DNA from: Bin87 sp963692995
GTDB lineage: Bacteria; Chloroflexota; Dehalococcoidia; Lucifugimonadales; UBA3495
Length of the DNA: 64,000 bases
Direction: 5' to 3'
NCBI GenBank assembly: GCA_963692995.1
Contig: OY843611.1
Span: forward strand, 806,001-870,000
Under the pieces are notes generated by a model. The model did no database searches. It was not told the DNA's origin and worked only from the letters and a program-made list of their open reading frames with translations. Positions 33,422-40,358 of this stretch are shown in pieces; the first letter of the stretch is position 1, and the number at the start of each line of letters is the position of its first letter. Position numbers and translations under genes: made by a program.

Positions 33422-34822
33422 ATGACTACTCATGCCCGGCCGGCACATCTCCACGCCCACGATGCCCACGGCGATGGCGACCACGAGAGCATTCACGACC
33501 ATGGGCACGGCCATCCCGGCGGCCACAACGGCCACGGCCATGAGGATATGCTGGAAGTGGAACAGGCTTTCCAGCGCATCATCGGCCACTTTGACCCCCT
33601 GGATACAGTGGAGCTGCCGGCGCTGGAGTGCCTGGGCCTGACTCTGGCCGAGGATATTAACTCGCCCCTGGATCTGCCGCCCCTGGCCAACTCGGCTATG
33701 GACGGCTATGCCGTGCTCCACGCCGATATTGCGCACGCGGCCGGCCGGCCGCCAACCCTTTCCGTCATCTCGGCGGTAGCCGCCGGGCAAGTATCCGACC
33801 AAACCGTCACTGCCGGCGCCGCCATCCGCATCATGACCGGCGCGCCCGTGCCGGCTGGCGCCGATACCGTGGTGCCCTTTGAGGAAACCGATGAGCTAGA
33901 CCGTCGGCGCGCCGGGCAGGCTCTGGACGAAATCGTGATCCGCAAAGCCTTGCCCCTGGGCAGCAACGTGCGCCCGGCCGGTGAGGATGTGCGCGCCGGT
34001 GAGCTGGTGTTGCCCGCCGGAACGGTAGTGCGCCCCGCCGAGGCGGGCGTGATGGCCTCCCTGGGTCTGAGTAAGGCCCGGGTTATCCGCCGGCCGGTGG
34101 TGGCGGTGCTGTCCACCGGAGACGAACTTACCGCCGTGGGCGACCCGCTCACCCCCGGCCATATCTACGACAGCAACAGCAGCGGCGTGGCCGCCGCCGT
34201 CATTGCGGCCGGTGGCGTCCCCCGGATCATCGGCATCGCCCGGGACAACCTGGACGATCTGCACCGCTGCATCGACGCCGCTTGCGATGTATCGGGAATC
34301 GGGGCCGACCTGCTGGTAACTTCGGCCGGCGTGTCCAAGGGCGACTACGATATGGTCAAAGACGTGCTGGAGCAGCGGGGAGACATGAGCTTCTGGTCGG
34401 TGCGGATGCGGCCGGCCAAGCCGCTGGCATTCGGCCTGCTGCATCGCAAAAACCGCCGTCCTCTGCCGCTCCTCGGTTTGCCCGGCAACCCGGTGAGCGC
34501 TCTGCTGGCCTTTGAGATGTTCGGCCGGCCCGCCGTGCGCCGGATGCTGGGCCGGGACTTGCTGGCGCGCCCGATGGTGGAAGGTGTGCTGACCGGCCCC
34601 ATATTCAACAGCGACGGTCGCCGGGTGTACGCCCGGGTAGAGGTGGAACGACGCGACGGAGCCTGGTTCGCCACTCCCACCGGGCCCCAGGGTTCCAATA
34701 TTCTTACTTCCCTGTCCCGCGCCAACGGGTTGGCGATTTGCCCGTCGGACCTGATCCGAAAAGAGGCCGGGCAGGCCGTAAAAATTATTATGCTGGACTG
34801 GAATGAAGAGGTTGAGCTATGA
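33422..34822 (+). CDS. moeA: molybdopterin molybdenumtransferase with His-rich N-terminus
   Basis: 466 residues. Residues 1-43 hold about a dozen His in HxH/HGH clusters with Asp and Gly (HLHAHDAHGDGDHESIHDHG and HGHP...HGHGHED). The normal MoeA starts at about residue 44: NSAMDGYAV, IMTGAPVPAGADTVV, VLSTGDEL, YDSNS, SAGVSKGDYD and LPGNPVSA are all present. MoeA inserts molybdate into adenylylated molybdopterin. The His-rich head is typical of metal-binding or metal-storage tails (as in HypB or UreE) and is not a standard part of MoeA. The next gene overlaps the stop by ATGA. Confidence 0.92.
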   Translation: MTTHARPAHLHAHDAHGDGDHESIHDHGHGHPGGHNGHGHEDMLEVEQAFQRIIGHFDPLDTVELPALECLGLTLAEDINSPLDLPPLANSAMDGYAVLHADIAHAAGRPPTLSVISAVAAGQVSDQTVTAGAAIRIMTGAPVPAGADTVVPFEETDELDRRRAGQALDEIVIRKALPLGSNVRPAGEDVRAGELVLPAGTVVRPAEAGVMASLGLSKARVIRRPVVAVLSTGDELTAVGDPLTPGHIYDSNSSGVAAAVIAAGGVPRIIGIARDNLDDLHRCIDAACDVSGIGADLLVTSAGVSKGDYDMVKDVLEQRGDMSFWSVRMRPAKPLAFGLLHRKNRRPLPLLGLPGNPVSALLAFEMFGRPAVRRMLGRDLLARPMVEGVLTGPIFNSDGRRVYARVEVERRDGAWFATPTGPQGSNILTSLSRANGLAICPSDLIRKEAGQAVKIIMLDWNEEVEL

Positions 34823-35451
34823 CGACCACACTTGCCGGCAATAGCCGGCTGGCCAGTACGGAGTATCGCTTCAGTTTGGAGCGCCTTGAAGAGCTGAACC
34901 GCTCGCCGGCCCCGTTGCTGCTGGCCCGTCTCAGCGCTGCGTGCCCATCGTATGGCAAAACGCCGGCGGACATTGCGAACCCGGCAGGCCTGATTGATGA
35001 AATTAGCGCCCATTGCGGCGGCGATGACAACTTCATCAATCCGGCAATGCCACTGCAGGAGATACTCTTTCGCACGCTTCTCGCGCAGGCCGGCAAGCCA
35101 ATGACCCTTGCCGACCTGCACGAAGAGTTGACCGAGCGTTGGTCGTCGCCCATCCGTCCGATAACGGTGACCCTCAGCGGCCTGGCGCGCGTCCTGGACA
35201 ACGACGTCTTCTACGGTTTCGTCGCCGTCCCGGTGGCGGAGTCCCAACCGGAAGAACCCCGGCTGCCAATGCTCGAGGCCGCTCCGGAACTCGAGGCCGC
35301 TCCGGAAGATGACTCCGGTTTGACGGGAGACTTGGTATCCGCCGTTATCAGAGATTCGGATGACGACGGCGATGCCGACCTGTTTGACGACGACGATGAT
35401 GACGTGGATGACCTGTTCGACGATGACGACGGAGATGGCGTGGAAGACTGA
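34819..35451 (+). CDS. hypothetical protein with polyacidic C-terminus
   Basis: 210 residues, coupled to moeA by an ATGA overlap. The N-terminal two thirds is a helical domain with a winged-helix-like stretch (LFRTLLAQAGKPMTLADLHEELTERWSSPIRPITVTLSGLARVLDNDVFY). The C-terminal third has about 30 Asp/Glu, including DDDDDDVDD-type runs. The acidic tail could chelate divalent metal or mimic nucleic acid. I do not recognise a named family. Confidence 0.7.
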   Translation: MTTTLAGNSRLASTEYRFSLERLEELNRSPAPLLLARLSAACPSYGKTPADIANPAGLIDEISAHCGGDDNFINPAMPLQEILFRTLLAQAGKPMTLADLHEELTERWSSPIRPITVTLSGLARVLDNDVFYGFVAVPVAESQPEEPRLPMLEAAPELEAAPEDDSGLTGDLVSAVIRDSDDDGDADLFDDDDDDVDDLFDDDDGDGVED

Positions 35452-35549
35452 TTGAAACTTTGGGGGAAGCGATGGATTTGAGCCAGCAAGCCTCACCCCG
35501 CCTCATTCTTTGGCACATCGTCTGACCTACTACGGCAGGAGGTTTCAGT

Positions 35550-36320
35550 ATGCGGTTGGAAGGCAAGGTAGCGTTGATCAGCGGAGCCGCCGGCGGCGTG
35601 GCCGGCCAGCTGATGGGCTTCGGCGGCGCGGCGGCCCGCATGTTCTGCCAGGAAGGGGCCAGGGTCGTCCTGGGCGACATCAACGTTGAAAACGGCGAGC
35701 GTACCGCCGAGCAGATCCGCGCCGCCGGCGGCGATGCCATCTTCGTCAAGCTGGACGTTACCAATGAGCAGGACTGGATTGACGCTGTGGCCGCCACCGT
35801 GTCTGCATACGGCAAGCTCAACGTCCTGGTCAACAACGCCGGCACCGGCGCCCGCTACACCGTGGAAGAGACTACCGAAGCGACCTGGGATGGACAGATT
35901 GACGTCCATGCCAAAGGGACCTTCCTGGGCACCAAGTACGCCATCCCCGAGATGCTCAAAGAAGGCGCCGGCTCCATCGTCAATATCTCATCGATCTACG
36001 GCCTCGTGGGCAGCCCAACCTCAACCGCCTATCACGCGGCCAAAGGCGCCATCCGACTCTTCACCAAGTCAACGGCCATACAATACGCTGGCGACAATAT
36101 CCGAGCCAACTCCATCCACCCCGGCTACTGCCACACGCCCCTGACCACCAGCAGCTACGAGAACGAGCGTTACTTCGACTGGATTCAGGAGCGCATTCCC
36201 GTCGGTCGGGTGGGCAACGCCGACGACATTGCCTACGGCATCGTGTTCCTCGCCTCCGACGAGTCATCCTTTATGACCGGCTCCGAACTGGTTATCGACG
36301 GCGGCACCACTGCCCAGTAG
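35550..36320 (+). CDS. short-chain dehydrogenase/reductase
   Basis: 256 residues. The cofactor loop SGAAGGVAGQLMGFGGAAA is longer than the usual TGxxxGxG. GDIN places Asp after strand 2 (NAD-preferring). NNAGTG, the catalytic Ser in NISSIYG and YHAAKGA follow. AGGAGG precedes the ATG by eight bases. It is a typical SDR; the substrate is unknown. Confidence 0.88.
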   Translation: MRLEGKVALISGAAGGVAGQLMGFGGAAARMFCQEGARVVLGDINVENGERTAEQIRAAGGDAIFVKLDVTNEQDWIDAVAATVSAYGKLNVLVNNAGTGARYTVEETTEATWDGQIDVHAKGTFLGTKYAIPEMLKEGAGSIVNISSIYGLVGSPTSTAYHAAKGAIRLFTKSTAIQYAGDNIRANSIHPGYCHTPLTTSSYENERYFDWIQERIPVGRVGNADDIAYGIVFLASDESSFMTGSELVIDGGTTAQ

Positions 36321-36368
36321 GGGCGGATCATCACTCGTCCCGTTCCGTCGGCACTGGGAGTTTCCATT

Positions 36369-36836
36369 ATGGCAGCATCCAAGGACCGAGTGCTGTTCAA
36401 GCAAGAGGGTGTGCTGGTCACCTACGAGCGGTTCATCGAACCGGCCGGCAAGGAGTATCGCATCGAGGACATCCTCGCCGTGGATATGGAAGTCGTCGAA
36501 GAAGAAAGGGATCGACCGCCCATTCGGTGGTGGCGCACCGCGGGCGGGGCCTCCGTCATCGGAATAGTCGTCGCGTTCCTGGGCGGTTTCGCCGGCTTCG
36601 CCCTCACCGCCGGCATAATGATCGTACTGGCCGGGGTGGTTTTCACCTGGTGGAGCAGCCGCATCCGCTCTACCAAGTTCAAGGTGTACCACGTCATCGT
36701 CACGCTGCCCACCCGCCGGGCAGACCGCCAGGAACATCGCATAATCTCATCAACCAGCCGCTTTTTCAGCGAGCGCCTGAAAGTAGCTCTGGAACGGGCA
36801 ATGATCGAACGTCCGGCGCGCTACGAGGGTGGGTAA
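36369..36836 (+). CDS. DUF6232-like small membrane protein
   Basis: 155 residues. The start KDRVLFKQEGVLVTYERFIE with a following beta-strand region, then two close hydrophobic segments (about 58-95) and a charged C-terminal tail, resembles DUF6232 proteins. GGGAG lies before the ATG. No enzymatic motif. It is probably anchored with both ends in the cytoplasm. It converges on the quinone oxidoreductase. Confidence 0.65.
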   Translation: MAASKDRVLFKQEGVLVTYERFIEPAGKEYRIEDILAVDMEVVEEERDRPPIRWWRTAGGASVIGIVVAFLGGFAGFALTAGIMIVLAGVVFTWWSSRIRSTKFKVYHVIVTLPTRRADRQEHRIISSTSRFFSERLKVALERAMIERPARYEGG

Positions 36837-36864
36837 TAAGATACTCCGCAGCGCCTTTGACCCG

Positions 36865-37845
36865 CTATCCGGCGGCGCCAACGTCGATCACCACCTTCCC
36901 CACGGCGGCTGCCCGTACCGCCTCATGGGCCCCGGCCGTATCCTCCAGCGGGAAATGGGGGCCGTCCATGCCGGTCAGTTCGCCCGACTCCAGCCAGCGG
37001 TTGGTATCGTCCACGCCAACCGTTTTGGCCTCTTCCGGCATGTCGTACACCAGCACGTGCCGGACGTTGACGTTGCTCACCGGAAACTCAAAAGGCGGGG
37101 CGGGCCCGTCGCCGGTGGCGTAAATGGCGATGCTCCCGCCCCGCTTGATAACCTGCCGGCTAACCGCAAAGTTCCCGGAAAAGTCCACTTCCACGATCAG
37201 ATCGACGCCCGCGCCGTCGGTCAGCTCCAGGATTCGCGCTACCGTATCCTCAGTGCGATAGTTCACGGTGTGATGGGCGCCGGCCTGCCGCGCAATCTGC
37301 GCCTTGGCATCGCCGCTCACCGTGCTGATGATATTGCTCGCTCCGCCGATTCGGGCCATCTGCAACGCCATATTTCCCACCGCGCCGGCGCCGCCGGGCA
37401 CCAGCGTCGTCTTGCCGGCCACCGGCCCGTCGGCAAATACGCAGCGATGCGCCGTCAACGCCGGCACGCCCAATCCGGCCCCCAGCGTGAAGTCCACGTT
37501 GTCCGGCAGCCGTATCGCGCGTATTGACGGCTGCACCGTGTACTCGGCGGCGGTGCCGAATGCCCGTCCAATCTGCGACTGGTACACCCAGACCCGTTCC
37601 CCGACTCGGCTCTGCGCTACGCCGGCGCCGACCATATCAATCACTCCGGCGCCGTCCTGGTTCGGGATGATGCGCGGGAAGTTGATCCGCGAAGTCGTTC
37701 CCTGCCGCCGTTTCCAGTCCGAAGGATTCACCCCGGACGCAGCCACGCGCACTCGTACCTCGCCGGGTCCCGGCTCAGGGTCTGCCAGCTCGCCTACCCG
37801 CAACACCGAAGCATCGCCATTCTCCTCATACCAAACCGCGCGCAT
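36865..37845 (-). CDS. NADPH:quinone oxidoreductase-like MDR protein (zinc-free)
   Basis: 326 residues. MRAVWYEENGDASVLRVGELADPEPGPGEV is the standard quinone-reductase N-terminus, NPSDWKRRQG replaces the catalytic-zinc Cys region, and GGAGAVGNMALQMA is the nucleotide fold. The Cys lobe of zinc enzymes is absent. Inferred reaction: NADPH-dependent reduction of quinones or enones. It probably stands alone. Confidence 0.87.
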   Translation of the reverse strand: MRAVWYEENGDASVLRVGELADPEPGPGEVRVRVAASGVNPSDWKRRQGTTSRINFPRIIPNQDGAGVIDMVGAGVAQSRVGERVWVYQSQIGRAFGTAAEYTVQPSIRAIRLPDNVDFTLGAGLGVPALTAHRCVFADGPVAGKTTLVPGGAGAVGNMALQMARIGGASNIISTVSGDAKAQIARQAGAHHTVNYRTEDTVARILELTDGAGVDLIVEVDFSGNFAVSRQVIKRGGSIAIYATGDGPAPPFEFPVSNVNVRHVLVYDMPEEAKTVGVDDTNRWLESGELTGMDGPHFPLEDTAGAHEAVRAAAVGKVVIDVGAAG

Positions 37846-37868
37846 AACTACCGCTCCCTAAATCCGTA

Positions 37869-37890
37869 GGGGCGAATAACCATTCGCCCC
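37869..37890. repeat. palindrome, family 2 copy
   Basis: GGGGCGAATAACCATTCGCC is the start of a 22-base inverted repeat with two mismatches at the centre. It is related to the perfect copies at 19584-19611 and 45778-45817. Confidence 0.75.
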
Positions 37891-37940
37891 GATCCGCGCT
37901 TGAGACCAATATTTAGTGTCGTTGACCACGTTGCCGTCGC

Positions 37941-39608
37941 TCAGTGGGCCACCGGGCTCGGCGCGAACCCGCCGTAGCGCGGGTACTGCGAGCAGATGAA
38001 CTCCAGGTACGACGGCTGCCCCGTGGCGTTGGCGGCCAGCGCCCGCTCCAGCGCCGGTATCACGTCCGAAGGCTCGGTGACCCGTTCGGTGTACAGCCCC
38101 AACTCGGCGATGGCCCGGGACATATTGACGTCCTCCGGCCCCATCACCCGGTGGGTGTACGGGTCGTGTCCGTCGCCCCAGAAGCCGGGGCCGTAGCCGG
38201 CGAACCCGCCATTGGCCACGTGGACGATGGTGATGCCTAGCTGCTGCCGCACCGGAACCTCCAGGTTTCCCAGCATATAGCCCACGCCGGCGTCGCCGGT
38301 GACCGCTACCGACTGCCGCTGTGGGTAAGCCAGCTTGGCCGCCATGGCGCCGGCCAGGCCGAACCCCAGAGTGGAGATGTTCCCCCAGCCTAGAAACCCC
38401 CGTGGTATCAGCGTGTCATAGACCGTGCTCAGCTGATCCCGCGTGTTGCCGGAGTCGTGGGTGACGAACGAGTTGTACGGATCCAGCGCCTTCATCAGGT
38501 CGCCGAACACCCGGTAGGGGTTGATCGGCGTAGCGCCGGACGCCATCGCTTCCCGGTACTCGGCCAGTCCGGCGTCGCGGGCCTCGCGGACCTCAGTCAC
38601 CACGTTGCCGGCGGCCCGGCCCGCCCCGTCGGTGCGCCGCGACGCCTCGTCGGCCAGCGCTTGTAGGGTGTACCTGGCGTCGCCCAGCACCGCGTGATGG
38701 GTGGGAAAGATACGGTTCAGGTGGAAGTCGTCCAGGTTGCACTGGATGATGGTCTTGCCGGGCGCGTTGGGAATGCCGTGGGTGAACCGCCCCGGCGACA
38801 GGCTGCTGCCCACCGTCAGGATGACGTCGCTTTGGTTCAGGTACGCGATGGGATGCTCGCCGCGCACGCCCACGAACAGGGGGTGGTTCTCAGGAAAGGC
38901 CCCCTTGGCCTTCAGCGTGGTGATGACCGGCGCGTTCAGCAGTTCGGCCAGCCCCACCAGCTCATTGGAGGCGCCGGCGTAAATGACCCCCTCGCCGGCG
39001 TAGATCAGCGGGTTGGCCGCGTCCATTAGCAGGTCGATGGCCCGGGCCACGTCCGACGGGTCCGGCGCCGACTTGTAGGCCCGCGTCGGGAAGTAGGGGT
39101 CGGCGGTTTCGTCATAGACCCCCGCCGCGTTGGGCACCGCCAGCACGACGGGACCAGGCCGGCCGCTGCGCAGCATGGAGAAGGCTCGCCGCAGGAACTC
39201 CGGCGTCCGCTCCGGGCGGTCGATGTAGCCGAACCACTTGGTGACGGTTTTCAGGCTGGTGGTCACGTCGAACTGGGTGTTCTCGGAGCTGCCGGCCGGC
39301 ACGCCGTCGGTGATGCACAGCATGGGCGAGTTGTCCTCAAAGGCCTGGGCCAGCCCCGGATACGAGTACTGCAAACCCGCTCCGTTCACGCCGCCCTGCA
39401 CCGTGCAGACGCCGATGCGCTCCCCGCCGGTAACGCGCGAGTAAGCGTCGGCCAGCGCCACGGCATAGCGGTCGTCCCGCATCATGATCATGGGCATGCC
39501 CTCGCGTCCCAAGGCATTATTCACTCGGCAAACCGGAAAAGTGGAAACCCACTCAACGCCTTCCTCCTTCAGGATGCGGGCGATGGAAGTGGCAACGTCA
39601 ATGCTCAT
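37941..39608 (-). CDS. thiamine-diphosphate enzyme, acetolactate-synthase-like, with Glu-to-Asp change
   Basis: 555 residues. Three ThDP-enzyme domains. The ThDP-binding motif is TGDAGVGYMLGN...VANGG near residue 440-470. The segment of the N-terminal domain that usually reads RHEQ-A reads MRDDRYAVALADAYSR, so the activating Glu that pairs with N1' of the cofactor is replaced by Asp. The other ThDP enzyme in this window (57362-58969) keeps RHEQ. The substrate is unknown; it may be an oxalyl-, sulfoacetaldehyde- or benzaldehyde-type decarboxylase/lyase. A candidate promoter is at 39651-39659. Confidence 0.83.
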   Translation of the reverse strand: MSIDVATSIARILKEEGVEWVSTFPVCRVNNALGREGMPMIMMRDDRYAVALADAYSRVTGGERIGVCTVQGGVNGAGLQYSYPGLAQAFEDNSPMLCITDGVPAGSSENTQFDVTTSLKTVTKWFGYIDRPERTPEFLRRAFSMLRSGRPGPVVLAVPNAAGVYDETADPYFPTRAYKSAPDPSDVARAIDLLMDAANPLIYAGEGVIYAGASNELVGLAELLNAPVITTLKAKGAFPENHPLFVGVRGEHPIAYLNQSDVILTVGSSLSPGRFTHGIPNAPGKTIIQCNLDDFHLNRIFPTHHAVLGDARYTLQALADEASRRTDGAGRAAGNVVTEVREARDAGLAEYREAMASGATPINPYRVFGDLMKALDPYNSFVTHDSGNTRDQLSTVYDTLIPRGFLGWGNISTLGFGLAGAMAAKLAYPQRQSVAVTGDAGVGYMLGNLEVPVRQQLGITIVHVANGGFAGYGPGFWGDGHDPYTHRVMGPEDVNMSRAIAELGLYTERVTEPSDVIPALERALAANATGQPSYLEFICSQYPRYGGFAPSPVAH

Positions 39609-39650
39609 TTTTGGACCTCGTTGGCAGTGGAAATTTGGCTACGTTAAGCG

Positions 39651-39659
39651 ATTGTACCA
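39651..39659 (-). promoter_or_regulatory. extended -10 candidate for TPP-enzyme gene
   Basis: TGGTACAAT on the minus strand, 43 bases before the ATG at 39608. No convincing -35. Confidence 0.38.
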
Positions 39660-39788
39660 TTCCCATTTCGCCGGTAGTGGAGCAAACGGATTAATGACAC
39701 TTGGCCGGCGCCGGTGGCGCGGCGGATAGCATCGCTGTCAACGCAATGCCGCCGTCAAGGTGGGACGAGCATCGACTATGCTACACTG

Positions 39789-40313
39789 ATGCAAGCGATG
39801 GACGAATGGTGGGAAAGACGGTGGTTGCGCCGTCACGCGATGGTCGCCCCTTTCGGAATTTTCGCGACCACTGCTTTGCTAACCTACTGGAAGGAACGTG
39901 GGGACTGGCAGACGTTGGCAAGTTTGGAATCGGCGTCCGATTTGGTGGACTTGGCCGCAGTCTTGTATGCCATGCTTGCCGTCCTGTTGGAAAGAGGAGT
40001 AAGGCTTATGTTCTGGGCGTTGGATGAAAGGCGGAAATGGCGCGCCAAAATGCGTGCCGAAGCCCGCGCCGAAGGGTTGGCCGAAGGTATGGCTGAAGGG
40101 TTGGCCGAAGGTATGGCCGAAGGTATGGCTGAAGGGTTGGCCGAAGGTATGGCCGAAGGGTTGGCCGAAGGCATAGCCGAAGGCATGGCCGAAGGCCGTT
40201 CTGAAACGGCGCAACGTTACGAAAGCTGGCTGGCCAAAGTGGCGGAGGAGAAAGGCATCCCCCTGGCCGAATTACTCCCGCCAAACGATACTCAACAAGC
40301 TAACCTGCCGTAG
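39789..40313 (+). CDS. small membrane protein with GMAE-repeat tail
   Basis: About 174 residues from ATG 39789 (a second ATG at 39798 and a GTG at 39714 are alternatives; no clear ribosome site decides). An N-terminal Trp/Arg cluster (DEWWERRWLRRH) precedes a first hydrophobic segment. A second follows near residue 60-80 (VDLAAVLYAMLAVLLERG). Then a basic hinge (DERRKWRAKMRAEARAE) leads to about ten tetrapeptides of type E-G-L/M-A encoded by tandem 12-base units at 40063-40195. The end is YESWLAKVAEEKGIPLAELLPP. Same plan as 16634-17104 but a different tetrapeptide. I do not recognise a named family. Confidence 0.68.
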   Translation: MQAMDEWWERRWLRRHAMVAPFGIFATTALLTYWKERGDWQTLASLESASDLVDLAAVLYAMLAVLLERGVRLMFWALDERRKWRAKMRAEARAEGLAEGMAEGLAEGMAEGMAEGLAEGMAEGLAEGIAEGMAEGRSETAQRYESWLAKVAEEKGIPLAELLPPNDTQQANLP

Positions 40314-40358
40314 CTGTGCCGCTGACGAGATACGATCAGCGTAGAATTCAGGCTTAGC

